DNA of 64,000 nucleotides, from contig NZ_BDBZ01000012.1 of NCBI RefSeq assembly GCF_001613245.1, positions 124,001 through 188,000 of the forward strand. The letters are read 5' to 3'. A program made the translations under genes and the position numbers. A model generated the notes under the pieces. The model searched no databases, had not been told where the DNA came from, and saw only the letters and a list, made by a program, of their open reading frames with translations. Of the stretch, positions 15,399-24,425 are shown one piece after another. Source of the DNA: Nocardia speluncae NBRC 108251 (GTDB lineage Bacteria > Actinomycetota > Actinomycetes > Mycobacteriales > Mycobacteriaceae). Position 1 is the first letter of the stretch, and every line of letters starts with the position of its first letter.

Positions 15399-15848
15399 AT
15401 GGCGGATCTCGGCGTAAAACTTCTGCGTACCCGGTGGTTCGTACGAGCCCCGATCTGGGCGTTCCGCGCCCGCCTCGGCTTTCTCTTCGGGGGCCGGCTA
15501 CTCCTGCTGGAGCATACGGGCCGTGCCTCCGGGAAAGCGCGGTATGTCGCACTGGAAACAGTGGACCGTCCCGGCACCGATACCGTGATCATCGCTTCGG
15601 GCTTCGGCGAGACTTCGCAGTGGTACCAGAATCTGCTGGCCGACCCACGCTGCCGGGTGAGCATCGGCACCCGCTACCGGGCCCCCGCGGTGGCCCGGCC
15701 ACTGGAGCGTCAGGAGACGGCGGTGGTGCTGGCGGATTATCGGATCCGCCATCCGAAGGCCTACCGGAAGCTGAGCGGCATCATCGAGCAGGCCACCGGC
15801 CGGGGGATCGATACGGTGCCGATGGTCGAGTTGTCCATCAGGTCCTGA
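15399..15848 (+). CDS. deazaflavin (F420)-dependent nitroreductase-family protein
   Basis: Protein of 149 residues of the DDN/split beta-barrel family. Recognisable parts are LLLLEHTGRASGKARYVALE (the HTGRxSGxxR block that binds the F420 tail), IIASGFGETSQWYQNLLADP and the C-terminal PKAYRKLSGIIEQA. Relatives in Mycobacterium reduce quinones or nitroimidazoles with F420H2. The start is set by the leaderless TAACGT. It is a single gene between pntB and the AAA ATPase; the natural substrate cannot be read. Confidence 0.9.
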   Translation: MADLGVKLLRTRWFVRAPIWAFRARLGFLFGGRLLLLEHTGRASGKARYVALETVDRPGTDTVIIASGFGETSQWYQNLLADPRCRVSIGTRYRAPAVARPLERQETAVVLADYRIRHPKAYRKLSGIIEQATGRGIDTVPMVELSIRS

Positions 15849-16011
15849 GCCCCGGCCCCGTGTTCCGTCCTGTCGGCCGGGGCACGGTGTGATCCCGGCT
15901 CGCCGAGAGCGCTTCGCTACGGCGATCATCGGCGGCAGTCCCGGCGGTCAGTTCGTGGACGTGGGAAAATGGGTGGACGGTGCGGTCCATGCAGGCAGAT
16001 CATGGTCGGCG

Positions 16012-17151
16012 ATGTCCGAACGCAACGAACCACTTCGCCTGATCGAATTCGATCCCGCCACCGCAGACCCCGCCGACGCACTGCCCTGGTCGGCCGTCCT
16101 CGATTCCTATTCCACCCCGCGGGACCTGCTCGACATGCTCACCCTCAGCCTCTTCGGCCGGGGCGTGCAGCCGTACTACCGCAAGAAACAGCTGGATCGA
16201 GTGCGTCCGGACGCCCTGCTGCGGCCGCCGGGTTCGCAGATCTCACGTTCGGTCGTGGAAGCCGATTCGCAGTCGATTCTGGTGCTCGGCGAGGGCTGGA
16301 CCCTGCGTGCCGACCGGTGGGCCGATAAATCGGCCACGCTGGAAGTGGTCGCGGTGAGCGACGAGCTGGCCGAACGAATCGTCACGGAATCGGTCCACGA
16401 TGCCGAACAGCCCACCCCCACCGACCTGACCGCGGTGAAAATGGGCTTCTGGCATCAGGGCGACCGCGGCGCGACCCGGCGAGCCCTGGCCGTCACCACC
16501 CCCGAATGGCCGGAGATCCGGGGCAATTACGGCGCGCCGGTCGCGGGTGCGCTGGACCGGTTGATGGCGATGCGCCCGGCTGATATCCGGGGCCGGTTGC
16601 TGCTCCTGCACGGCCCGCCCGGTACCGGTAAGACCACGGCCCTGCGTTCGCTCGCCCGAGCCTGGTCCCCGTGGTGCCAGGCCGACTGCGTACTCGACCC
16701 GGAGATGCTGTTCGCCAAACCCGGCTACCTGATGCGGGCCGCGATGGGTGCCGAAGGCGAGGACGACGAATCGGACCGCTGGCGGCTGCTGATCCTGGAG
16801 GACTGCGACGAGCTGATCCACGCCGAAGCCAAATCCTCCTCGGGACAGGGTCTGTCCCGGCTCCTCAATCTCACCGACGGAATGCTGGGCCAGGGCCGTG
16901 ACGTACTGGTCGCCATCAGCACCAACGAGGACCTGTCCCGGTTACATCCGGCCGTGACCCGGCCCGGTCGGTGTCTGGCGCAGGTGGAAATCGGCAAACT
17001 GACTGCCACCGAAGCGCGGACCTGGCTGGGCGATACCCCCGCCGATATTCCGGCCACCGGCGCCACACTCGCCGAACTCGTCGCACTCCGGGACCGCGCC
17101 GAAAGCATCGCGGTACGTACCGAGTACGCCGAGGGCGGAATGTATCTGTAG
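16012..17151 (+). CDS. AAA-family ATPase with DUF5925-type N-terminus
   Basis: Protein of 379 residues. The N-terminal half, from the PWSAVLDSYSTPRDLLDMLTL region on, resembles the DUF5925 module. The C-terminal half is an AAA ATPase: Walker A LLHGPPGTGKTTALRSLARAW, Walker B RLLILEDCDEL, sensor ISTNEDLSRLHPAVTRPGRC with the arginine finger region. ATG 16012 (SERNEPLRL) is the most likely start; the frame is open further upstream but reads as low-complexity. These ATPases are common in actinobacteria and are thought to remodel proteins; the client is unknown and no partner is adjacent. Confidence 0.87.
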   Translation: MSERNEPLRLIEFDPATADPADALPWSAVLDSYSTPRDLLDMLTLSLFGRGVQPYYRKKQLDRVRPDALLRPPGSQISRSVVEADSQSILVLGEGWTLRADRWADKSATLEVVAVSDELAERIVTESVHDAEQPTPTDLTAVKMGFWHQGDRGATRRALAVTTPEWPEIRGNYGAPVAGALDRLMAMRPADIRGRLLLLHGPPGTGKTTALRSLARAWSPWCQADCVLDPEMLFAKPGYLMRAAMGAEGEDDESDRWRLLILEDCDELIHAEAKSSSGQGLSRLLNLTDGMLGQGRDVLVAISTNEDLSRLHPAVTRPGRCLAQVEIGKLTATEARTWLGDTPADIPATGATLAELVALRDRAESIAVRTEYAEGGMYL

Positions 17152-17382
17152 CAACTGCCGACCGGAAGTGATGAACGGCCTCGGCCATCCATATCCAGCC
17201 ATTCGTGCTTGCCCTCGCGGTGCCCGGGTACGGGTGGACTGCGGCGGCGGTAACCTACGGCTCGGCTTTGGTGTCCGCGGTGGCGGTGATCCGATCGCCG
17301 CGGGCGATCCGTACGCCTGCTGATCGAACTACTGCTCGGGCACCTGCTTCCCCATCCTGATCGGTGCGGAACGCGCCGCGGT

Positions 17383-17388
17383 TATCGT
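17383..17388 (+). promoter_or_regulatory. putative -10 element of a leaderless promoter
   Basis: TATCGT lies six bases before the ATG at 17395 with no Shine-Dalgarno in between, the leaderless pattern seen elsewhere in this window. Confidence 0.5.
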
Positions 17389-17394
17389 TGATGG

Positions 17395-18345
17395 ATGGAT
17401 GCATTGGCGGCGCTGCTCGAAGGCCCGCGGGCCCGGGGAGCGTTCGTGCTGCGTTCGATGCTGCGCCCGCCGTGGTCGCTGCGGATCCGGGACGAATCGC
17501 CGCTGACGCTCGTTGCCGTGGTCCGAGGATGGGCGTGGGTGCTCACCGCCGACGGCGAGCCGCGGCGGATCGCGTCCGGTGACGTCGCGGTGCTCCGGGG
17601 GCCGCGGCCCTACACCGTCGCCGACGATCCCGCGACCGAACCGCAGATCCTGATCAACCCGGGGCAGGTCACCACGACTCTGGACGGTGAAGTGCTCTGC
17701 GAGACGATGAGTCTCGGAGTACGGCAATGGGGCAACGATCCGGACGGGGAAACGGTGCTGGTCACCGGATCCTACGAATATGTGGGCGCGGTGAGCCGGC
17801 GGCTGTTGCGCGCACTGCCGCCGATGCTGGTGCTGCCCCGCGGCCGTTCCGACGACCGGCTGCTCGACCTGCTCACCGACGAAACCATCAAGGATCTACC
17901 CGCCCAAGGCGTGGTGCTGGACCGCCTGCTGGACCTGCTGCTCATCTCGACCCTGCGCACCTGGTTCTCCGGCGCCGAGGCGCCACCGTGGTACCACGCC
18001 TACGGCGACCCGCTGGTCGGAAAGGCCCTGCGGCTACTCCAGCACAACCCCGCCCATCCGTGGACCGTGGCCGCGCTGGCCCAGGAAGCCGGGGCATCGC
18101 GGGCAGCGCTGGCCCGCCGGTTCACCGAACTGGTCGGGGAACCACCCATGGCATTCCTCACCGAATGGCGTCTCGACCTGGCTGCCGACCTGCTACAAGG
18201 CACCGAGGACACGGTCGAGGCCATCGCCCGCCGAGTCGGGTACGGCAGTGCGTTCGCCTTGAGTACCGCATTCAAACGGCACTTCGGAGTCAGCCCGCGG
18301 GAACACCGGACCGGCGGCGCGCCTGCGGTCTCCTCGGCCAGTTGA
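17395..18345 (+). CDS. AraC-family regulator with N-terminal cupin domain
   Basis: Protein of 316 residues. The N-terminal cupin-like domain (residues about 10-190) reads FVLRSMLRPPWSLRI, VVRGWAWVLTADGEP and GDVAVLRGPRPYTVADD. The C-terminal double HTH has WTVAALAQEAGASRAALARR (first HTH) and DTVEAIARRVGYGSAFALST with FKRHFGVSPREHR (second HTH, AraC signature). The cupin_6 type often regulates an adjacent oxidoreductase or thioesterase. Here the thioesterase gene starts 55 bases downstream on the same strand and is a plausible target. It probably has a leaderless mRNA. Confidence 0.92.
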   Translation: MDALAALLEGPRARGAFVLRSMLRPPWSLRIRDESPLTLVAVVRGWAWVLTADGEPRRIASGDVAVLRGPRPYTVADDPATEPQILINPGQVTTTLDGEVLCETMSLGVRQWGNDPDGETVLVTGSYEYVGAVSRRLLRALPPMLVLPRGRSDDRLLDLLTDETIKDLPAQGVVLDRLLDLLLISTLRTWFSGAEAPPWYHAYGDPLVGKALRLLQHNPAHPWTVAALAQEAGASRAALARRFTELVGEPPMAFLTEWRLDLAADLLQGTEDTVEAIARRVGYGSAFALSTAFKRHFGVSPREHRTGGAPAVSSAS

Positions 18346-18386
18346 TCCGGATCCGGCGTAGCGGCCGTGTCTGCCGACCGGCCCGG

Positions 18387-18392
18387 TATGGT
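18387..18392 (+). promoter_or_regulatory. putative -10 element of a leaderless promoter
   Basis: TATGGT lies seven bases before GTG 18400. It supports that codon over the upstream GTG 18367 and ATG 18388 as the thioesterase start. Confidence 0.5.
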
Positions 18393-18399
18393 CGGCCGG

Positions 18400-18834
18400 G
18401 TGACGACGCAGTATCCGGTGCTCTGGCCGGTGCCCACCCGATGGGCCGATAACGACCACTACGGGCACGTGAACAACGTGACCTACTACGCGTACTTCGA
18501 TACCGCCGTAAATGCGTGGCTGATCGACGCGACCGGCACCGATATCCGTGAACTGCCCGCGATCGGGATCGTCGCGGAGACGTCCTGCCGGTTCCACGCC
18601 TCGCTCAGCTTTCCGGACACGCTGCAGGTCGGTCTGCGAATCGCCCGCCTCGGCCGCTCCAGCATCACCTACGACCTGGCGATCTTCCGGGAAGCCGGAC
18701 AGGACCTGGAACTCGCTGCCACCGGCACCTTCGTCCATGTCTATGTGGACGAGGAAACACGTAAACCGGTCGAGATCCCCGAGGTCATCCGTAGCGCTGC
18801 CCGGACACTGGTCACCGAGGACCCGGGAACCTAG
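18400..18834 (+). CDS. acyl-CoA thioesterase, hot-dog fold (4HBT family)
   Basis: Protein of 144 residues with the 4-hydroxybenzoyl-CoA thioesterase signature: VPTRWADNDHYGHVNNVTYY (Asp in DNDxxGHVNN is catalytic in relatives), followed by the long hot-dog helix region and FVHVYVDEETRKPVEIPE. It hydrolyses acyl-CoA, chain length unknown. GTG 18400 is chosen on the leaderless element TATGGT and because TTQYPVLWPVPTRW is the usual N-terminus; the frame is open 11 codons further upstream. It may be controlled by the AraC gene before it. Confidence 0.9.
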   Translation: MTTQYPVLWPVPTRWADNDHYGHVNNVTYYAYFDTAVNAWLIDATGTDIRELPAIGIVAETSCRFHASLSFPDTLQVGLRIARLGRSSITYDLAIFREAGQDLELAATGTFVHVYVDEETRKPVEIPEVIRSAARTLVTEDPGT

Positions 18835-19074
18835 CGCGCGCCGCAGACCACAGATCGCGCCGACCGGCCACGTACCCCGCTACGTGCACTTGATCGTGGG
18901 CGTTGCTCGGGGTCGAATCGCTGCTCACGCCGGGCTTTCCATGATATTGCCGCCGGTGGTGTTCAGTGATTGTTGCGCGGTCATTCGCTCCGTCGAAGTG
19001 CTCCGCGGGGCCGTTCCGCTTCGTTGGTTCGGTAGCTCGGCCTGATCGGCATCGGTGGATATCGGGGGCAGATA

Positions 19075-19914
19075 TCAACTGCCGGGGTTTACCAGGGCGG
19101 CTTGGAAGCGGCGCATACCGCGGATCCAGCGGTCGTAGTCCGCGCCCTTGTTCCGGTACATCTGCAGGACTTCCGGGTGCGGGAGGATCAGGAAATCGCC
19201 GGCCGCGACCCCGGCCAGGACTGTGTCGGCGACCTCTTCGGGGCTGAGTACGGCTCCCGCTGATTTCACGGCGGTGATCGCCAACCGGCCCGCTTCGGCG
19301 TTGTTCTCCGGGATCATCCCCTCCCGGAGAAGTGCCGTGTCCACTCCCATCGGGCAGAGGCAGCTGACGCCGATTCCCTTGTCGCCGTAAGTGATCGACA
19401 ACCATTCCGCGAAGCCGACCGCGGCGTGTTTGGAGACCGAGTACGGTGCGGAGCCCAGTTGAGTGAGCAGGCCGGCGGCGGAGGCGGTGCTGACGAAGTA
19501 GCCGCTGCCGCGTTCCAGCCAGCCGGGGACGAGGAGGCGGGCGGCGCGGATATGGGCGAGGGTGTTGACCTCGAGGGCGGCCGACCATTGCGCGTCGGTG
19601 CTGTCCAGGCCCGCGCCGCCGCCGATACCGGCGTTCGCGAAATAGAAGTCGACGGGGCCGAAGGCGGATTCCGTGGCCGCGATCAGTTGCGCGATCACCT
19701 CGGGGTCGGCGGCGTCCCCGCCGGCGGAGATAGCGGCGTCTCCGATATCGTCCGCGACCTTCGCCGCGGTGGCGGGGTCGAGGTCGGCGACGACGACCTT
19801 CGCGCCGTGGCCGGCCAGCCCTCGGGCCAGTGCCGCGCCGATACCGGATCCACCGCCGGTGACGATGGCGGTCCGGCCGGTGAAGGCGTCCGTTACTGTG
19901 CCTGAGTGCTCCAT
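19075..19914 (-). CDS. SDR-family oxidoreductase
   Basis: Classical short-chain dehydrogenase of 279 residues. The cofactor site is AIVTGGGSGIGAALARGLAG, with VVVADLD after beta-2 (Asp favours NAD(H)), the structural NAG motif is FYFANAGIGGG and the catalytic pair is YSVSK (about residue 156-160) with the upstream Ser in FVSTASAAG. The C-terminus (EVLQMYRNKGADYDRWIRGM) is typical of a mycobacterial SDR subgroup with no firm substrate. A GCGACA-N12-TGTCGC inverted repeat lies just upstream of its start. The neighbouring Lrp gene is 72 bases upstream in the same direction. Confidence 0.92.
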   Translation of the reverse strand: MEHSGTVTDAFTGRTAIVTGGGSGIGAALARGLAGHGAKVVVADLDPATAAKVADDIGDAAISAGGDAADPEVIAQLIAATESAFGPVDFYFANAGIGGGAGLDSTDAQWSAALEVNTLAHIRAARLLVPGWLERGSGYFVSTASAAGLLTQLGSAPYSVSKHAAVGFAEWLSITYGDKGIGVSCLCPMGVDTALLREGMIPENNAEAGRLAITAVKSAGAVLSPEEVADTVLAGVAAGDFLILPHPEVLQMYRNKGADYDRWIRGMRRFQAALVNPGS

Positions 19915-19935
19915 GTCGGCACCCTATCTCTTGCT

Positions 19936-19959
19936 GCGACACAAGCCTAGATATGTCGC
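19936..19959. promoter_or_regulatory. inverted repeat upstream of the SDR gene
   Basis: GCGACA and TGTCGC are separated by 12 bases, about 20 bases before the SDR start, in an AT-richer stretch (TAGATAT, TAAATAG). It may be an operator overlapping the promoter. Confidence 0.4.
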
Positions 19960-19986
19960 TAAATAGGAATGGTAGGTCGTTGTGGT

Positions 19987-20481
19987 TCAGGCGCCCTCGG
20001 CCAGGCGGCGCAGCAGGGGCGCGGTGCGCGGGCCCACCAGCTCCTGCATCACCAGGGTCATATTCGTGCGGACCACGCCGGGGATCTTCAGTATCTGCCC
20101 GGCGATCCGGTAGAGGTCGTCGGCATCGCGGGCAACCACGCGGACCGTGAGATCGGTGGGGCCGGTCATTCCACACGCCTCCGTCACTTCCGGTACCTCG
20201 GCCAGTTCGTCGACCACGGCGTCGAGACGATGCTGGTCCACGACTACCGCAACGAATGCGGAGAGCCGGTACCCCAATGCGCGCGGTTGCACTCGGAGTT
20301 CGAAACTGCGCAGGACCCCGGCGGCTTCCCAGCGTGCGAGCCGAGCCTGCACCGTATTGCGGGAAAGTCCGAGCCGGGCGGCCAGTTCCACGCCGGTGGC
20401 GCGGGGGCTGGTGGTGAGTTCGAGCAAGAGCCGCGCGTCTGTGGCGTCCAATACCTGGTCGGTGCTTTCCTGGCTGGTCAT
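19987..20481 (-). CDS. Lrp/AsnC-family regulator, probable BkdR
   Basis: Protein of 164 residues. The N-terminal HTH is ATDARLLLELTTSPRATGVELAARLGLSRNTVQARLARWEAAGVL (residues about 12-56) and the C-terminal RAM/ligand domain has AFVAVVVDQHRLDAVVDELAE and MTGPTDLTVRVVARDADDL. Its gene diverges from the branched-chain 2-oxoacid dehydrogenase operon with 144 bases between the starts. In pseudomonads and mycobacteria an Lrp-type BkdR in this position activates the operon in response to branched-chain amino acids; the same role is inferred here. Confidence 0.9.
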   Translation of the reverse strand: MTSQESTDQVLDATDARLLLELTTSPRATGVELAARLGLSRNTVQARLARWEAAGVLRSFELRVQPRALGYRLSAFVAVVVDQHRLDAVVDELAEVPEVTEACGMTGPTDLTVRVVARDADDLYRIAGQILKIPGVVRTNMTLVMQELVGPRTAPLLRRLAEGA

Positions 20482-20625
20482 ATAGCGCAGTATGACAGCC
20501 CTGGACCTCCGAAAACCGTGCGAAATGCTCAGTTTCCGGATCGAGACTTGCGCAGTTCGCCTAAGCGTGGATGCTGTGTGTTGTAGGCCACATCAGCGCG
20601 TGACCCGCGTGAGGAGGCGAGGCCG

Positions 20626-21753
20626 ATGTCCGGCACAACCGAGTATCCGGTGCAATTGATCCAGCCCGACGGCGCTCGGGTACACAATCCCGAGTATCAG
20701 GCTTTGATCGCCGATATCGGGCCGGACGAACTGTGGCAGCTCTACGAAGACCTGGTGGTGAGCCGGCGGATCGATACCGAGGCCGTCGCCCTCGCCCGGC
20801 AGGGGCAGCTGGGTCTGTGGGCCCCGGGGGAGGGGCAGGAAGCCGCGCAGGTCGGTTCGGCACATGCGCTGCAGCCCGACGACTACGTTTTCAGCAGTTA
20901 CCGCGAGGCGGCGGTCGCCTACTGCCGCGGAGTGGACCCGGGGGCCATCACCCCGATGTGGCGCGGGGTCGCGCATTCGTCGTGGGATCCGGCGGAGATC
21001 AATATGACCAACCCGGCGATCGTGGTGGGTGCGCAGGGCCTGCACGCGACCGGTTACGCCTACGCCGCCCATCTCGACGGAGCGGAGATCGCCACTCTCG
21101 CCTATTTCGGTGACGGCGCCACCAGCCAGGGCGATATCGCCGAGGCCCTGACCTTCGCCTCCACCTGGAGCGCCCCGGTCGTGTTCTTCTGCCAGAACAA
21201 CCACTGGGCGATCAGCGAACCCGTGCATCTACAGAGCGCGACCCCGATCGCGCAGCGAGCGGTGGGGCACGGGATCCCGGCGAGCCGGGTGGACGGCAAC
21301 GATGTGCTGGCCGTCCTGGCCGTCACCCGGCAGGCAGCTGCCCGCGCCCGCACCGGCGGCGGGCCCTTCTTCATCGAGGCCATCACCTACCGGATGGGCC
21401 CGCACACCACCGCCGACGACCCGACCCGCTACCGCACCGCCGCGGAAACCGGGGAATGGGCCCGCCGCGACCCGATCCTGCGGATGCGGCGGCTGCTCGA
21501 ACGCGAAGGGCTGTTCGATCCGGCGGCGCAGCGGCGGGTGGACGAACGCGCGGGCGAGGTGGCGCACCGGATCCGGTCGGCCACGCTCACCATGCCCGAT
21601 CCCGACCCGCTGGAACTGTTCGACCACGTCTACGCGACCCCGCATCCTCTCGTCGCGGCTCAGCGCCGCGACTACGCCGAATATCTGGCCGACGACCCGG
21701 CCTCCGGCGAGAACGTCGCGCCCACCCTGCGCGAGGAAGGAGTCCGCTCATGA
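20626..21753 (+). CDS. bkdA: branched-chain 2-oxoacid dehydrogenase E1 alpha
   Basis: Protein of 375 residues, the thiamine-diphosphate-binding alpha subunit that decarboxylates 2-oxo acids from Val, Leu and Ile. The ThDP motif is AYFGDGATSQGDIAEALTFA (about residue 161-180) ending in CQNNHWAIS; EAITYRMGPHTTADDPTRYR is the phosphorylation-loop region. AGGAGG precedes the ATG. The stop overlaps the E1beta start (ATGA). The divergent Lrp regulator and the three-gene layout favour BCKDH over pyruvate dehydrogenase, though older annotations call such genes pdhA. Confidence 0.92.
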   Translation: MSGTTEYPVQLIQPDGARVHNPEYQALIADIGPDELWQLYEDLVVSRRIDTEAVALARQGQLGLWAPGEGQEAAQVGSAHALQPDDYVFSSYREAAVAYCRGVDPGAITPMWRGVAHSSWDPAEINMTNPAIVVGAQGLHATGYAYAAHLDGAEIATLAYFGDGATSQGDIAEALTFASTWSAPVVFFCQNNHWAISEPVHLQSATPIAQRAVGHGIPASRVDGNDVLAVLAVTRQAAARARTGGGPFFIEAITYRMGPHTTADDPTRYRTAAETGEWARRDPILRMRRLLEREGLFDPAAQRRVDERAGEVAHRIRSATLTMPDPDPLELFDHVYATPHPLVAAQRRDYAEYLADDPASGENVAPTLREEGVRS

Positions 21754-22724
21754 TCACCACATTCGCCGCGGCGCTCAACGCCGGGTTGCGCACCGCTCTG
21801 GAGGACGACCCCAAGGTGGTGCTGATGGGTGAGGACATCGGCCGGTTGGGTGGTGTGTTCCGGGTGACCGATACGCTCCAGAAGGATTTCGGCGACCGCC
21901 GCGTGATCGATACGCCGCTGGCCGAATCCGGCATCGTGGGCACGGCGTTCGGGATGGCGCTGCGTGGCTACCGGCCGGTGTGCGAGATCCAGTTCGACGG
22001 TTTCGTCTATCCGGCGTTCGATCAGATCGTCTCGCAGGTCGCCAAAATCCATTACCGGACGCGGGGAATGGTGAGCGCTCCGCTCACGATCCGGATTCCG
22101 TTCGGCGGCGGGATCGGTTCCGTGGAACATCATTCCGAGTCGCCGGAGGCGTACTTCGCGCATACCGCGGGTCTGCGGGTGGTGTCGCCGAGCAACCCGG
22201 CGGACGCCTATACGATGATCCGCCAGGCGATCGCGCTGGACGATCCGGTGATCTTCTTCGAACCCAAGCGCCGCTATTGGGACAAGGCCGAACTGGACCC
22301 GGCGGCAACGGATTCGCTGCCGCTGGACCGGGCGCGAGTATGCGTACCGGGTTCGGACGCCACCCTCGTGGCGTACGGGGGCACGGTCGCCACCGCGGTA
22401 TCCGCGGCGAAAATCGCTACCGAAGAGGGTCTTTCGCTCGAAGTGATCGATCTGCGCAGCCTCGCACCGCTGGATATCGATACCATCGCCGAATCGGTGG
22501 ACCGGACAGGTCGGTTGATCGTGGTGCACGAAGCGCCGGTCACCGGCGGAATCGGCGCGGAGATCGCGGCCCGGATCACCGAACGCTGCTTCTATCGCCT
22601 CGAAGCGCCGGTCCGGCGGGTCGGCGGATTCGATATTCCCTACCCTCCGGCTAAGCTCGAAAAGCATCACCTGCCCGATCCGGACCGCATCTTGGCGGCG
22701 GTCGACAGCACGCTTGCCGCCTGA
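21750..22724 (+). CDS. bkdB: branched-chain 2-oxoacid dehydrogenase E1 beta
   Basis: Protein of 324 residues and the second half of the E1 heterotetramer. It starts TTFAAALNAGLRTALEDDP, contains VLMGEDIGRLGGVFRVTDTL, the interface segment GTAFGMALRGYRPVCEIQF, the activator loop RIPFGGGIGSVEHHSE and the C-terminal domain motif LIVVHEAPVTGGIGAEIAA. The ATG overlaps the E1alpha stop, which implies coupled translation in the 1:1 ratio the complex needs. Confidence 0.94.
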   Translation: MITTFAAALNAGLRTALEDDPKVVLMGEDIGRLGGVFRVTDTLQKDFGDRRVIDTPLAESGIVGTAFGMALRGYRPVCEIQFDGFVYPAFDQIVSQVAKIHYRTRGMVSAPLTIRIPFGGGIGSVEHHSESPEAYFAHTAGLRVVSPSNPADAYTMIRQAIALDDPVIFFEPKRRYWDKAELDPAATDSLPLDRARVCVPGSDATLVAYGGTVATAVSAAKIATEEGLSLEVIDLRSLAPLDIDTIAESVDRTGRLIVVHEAPVTGGIGAEIAARITERCFYRLEAPVRRVGGFDIPYPPAKLEKHHLPDPDRILAAVDSTLAA

Positions 22725-22763
22725 GTGCCCCGCCACCCTGACGCCCAGCCGGAGGTGCCCACC

Positions 22764-24320
22764 GTGGACGATGCCGCACATGCCGACCCCGGCGAGATCC
22801 TGGAGTTCCGCCTGCCCGACCTCGGCGAGGGACTCACCGACGCCGAACTGCAGCACTGGACCGTCGCGGTGGGCGACGAGGTGGAACTGAATCAGACCAT
22901 CGCCGAAGTGGAAACCGCGAAGGCGGTGGTCGCGCTGCCCTCGCCGTTCGCGGGCACTGTGGTGGAACTGCTCGCCGAACCGGGTACGACGATCGAGGTC
23001 GGGGCGCCGCTGCTGCGGATCCGTACCAGCACGCCCGCGCCGGACGGGAACGGTCGTCGTACGTCGGTGCTCGTCGGCTACGGCCCGGAGACGGAGAATC
23101 CGCCGTCTCGCCGGCGCCGCCGGCGTGCCACGGCGTCCGCCCCGCCCGCGGAGACGGAGGCTGCCGGGATCGATTACGAGGGGGGTGTCATCGGCGCGGA
23201 TGCGGGTGCCGGGGCCGGTGGGACGGCCGCGGCGCTTCCGGAACGAACCGGGGCCGAGCACGAGCAGAGTCTTGCCGATACCCAGGCAGACGCGGGCGGG
23301 CGTTCGCCGGCCGGAATCGGACGGGGTACGCGGTTCGATGTGGCAGGTGGGGGGCGCGGCACGGCGGCACCGCCGGGTGCAGCACCCGGTGGGGGCGACC
23401 TGGCATCGGGGCTCGGCGCGGGTCGGGCAGCCGCCACTCCCGGTGCGCGAAAACTGGCGCGGGAGCTGGGAATCGACCTCTGGTACGTGGCCGGCTCCGG
23501 GCCGGAAGGCGCGGTTACCGTCGCGGACGTTCGCGGTGCGGTGCCGGTATCGGAACCCGCACCGCGCGAGCACACCGCCGAGGAGGTCGCGCGTATCGAG
23601 CAGCGGGCCGACGGATCGGTTCGGGAGGAGCGCACGCCGATTTCCGGGGTACGCAAGCGCACCGCGGCCGCCATGGTGGCCAGTGCCCGCACGATCCCGC
23701 AGGCGTCCACCTCCAGTACGGTCGATATCACGGCATCGCTGGAACTGCTGGATCATCTGCGCGCCACCAAGACATTCGAGGGGCTTACCCCCACACCGCT
23801 CGCCTTGGTCGCGAAATCCGTGCTCGCCGCGCTCACCGAGTATCCCGGGATCAACACGTTCTGGGACGAGGCGAATTCGGAGATCGTCACCAGGTATTTC
23901 GTCAACCTGGGTATCGCCGTGGCCAGCGAGCGCGGACTACTCGTGCCCAACATCAAAGACGCGCAGACGCTGAGCCTGCGGGAACTGTGTCGGGAGATCG
24001 GCTGGCTGGCACAGACCGCCCGCGACGGCCGGGCAGGTCTTTCCGACCTGCGGGGCGGGACGTTCACCATCTCCAATGTCGGCGTGTTCGGGGTCGAATC
24101 GGGAACACCGCTGGTCAATCCGGGTGAGGCGGCGATTCTGTGTGTCGGTGCGGTGAACATGCGACCGTGGGTCTTCCGCGGTGAGCTGGCCGTGCGGTCG
24201 GTGGTCACGCTGACGCTGAGTTTCGACCACCGCATGATCGACGGAGAACTCGCCGCCCGGTTCCTGGCGGCGGTGGCGGGCGCGCTGGAAGATCCGCTGA
24301 CCCTGCTCGCCCGGATCTGA
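22764..24320 (+). CDS. bkdC: branched-chain 2-oxoacid dehydrogenase E2 (dihydrolipoamide acyltransferase)
   Basis: Protein of 518 residues. The lipoyl domain carries ETAKAVVALPSP with the lipoyl-lysine at about residue 53. A linker of roughly 120 residues rich in Ala, Gly and Pro follows, then the peripheral subunit-binding domain (ATPGARKLARELGIDLWYVA) and the catalytic domain ending in SFDHRMIDGELAARFLAAV (the HxxxDG acyltransferase motif). GTG 22764 is chosen because GGAGG lies eight bases upstream; the frame is open to GTG 22725, directly after the bkdB stop. No E3 gene follows, so lipoamide dehydrogenase must come from elsewhere. Confidence 0.93.
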   Translation: MDDAAHADPGEILEFRLPDLGEGLTDAELQHWTVAVGDEVELNQTIAEVETAKAVVALPSPFAGTVVELLAEPGTTIEVGAPLLRIRTSTPAPDGNGRRTSVLVGYGPETENPPSRRRRRRATASAPPAETEAAGIDYEGGVIGADAGAGAGGTAAALPERTGAEHEQSLADTQADAGGRSPAGIGRGTRFDVAGGGRGTAAPPGAAPGGGDLASGLGAGRAAATPGARKLARELGIDLWYVAGSGPEGAVTVADVRGAVPVSEPAPREHTAEEVARIEQRADGSVREERTPISGVRKRTAAAMVASARTIPQASTSSTVDITASLELLDHLRATKTFEGLTPTPLALVAKSVLAALTEYPGINTFWDEANSEIVTRYFVNLGIAVASERGLLVPNIKDAQTLSLRELCREIGWLAQTARDGRAGLSDLRGGTFTISNVGVFGVESGTPLVNPGEAAILCVGAVNMRPWVFRGELAVRSVVTLTLSFDHRMIDGELAARFLAAVAGALEDPLTLLARI

Positions 24321-24425
24321 GCAGGCCCGCAAGTAGGTGAATTGTCCGGTGGCCGCATGGACGTAGCAGGCCACGCGCGCGTACGGTGGCAAAATCTGTT
24401 CCAGACTCTTGGACGAGGAGCTGCG

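Noticed and set aside
13507..15552. 681-codon open frame antisense to pntB
   Set aside because: His/Asp/Gln/Arg-rich composition typical of the reverse frame of a high-GC gene; pntAb and pntB are unmistakable on the plus strand.
17172..17325. 50-codon ORF beginning at an ATG after GGAAGTG
   Set aside because: Composition is that of non-coding high-GC sequence (Gly/Arg-rich), no recognisable feature, weak ribosome site.
21672..23756. 694-codon open frame antisense to bkdB/bkdC
   Set aside because: Arg/His-rich shadow of clear E1beta and E2 genes.
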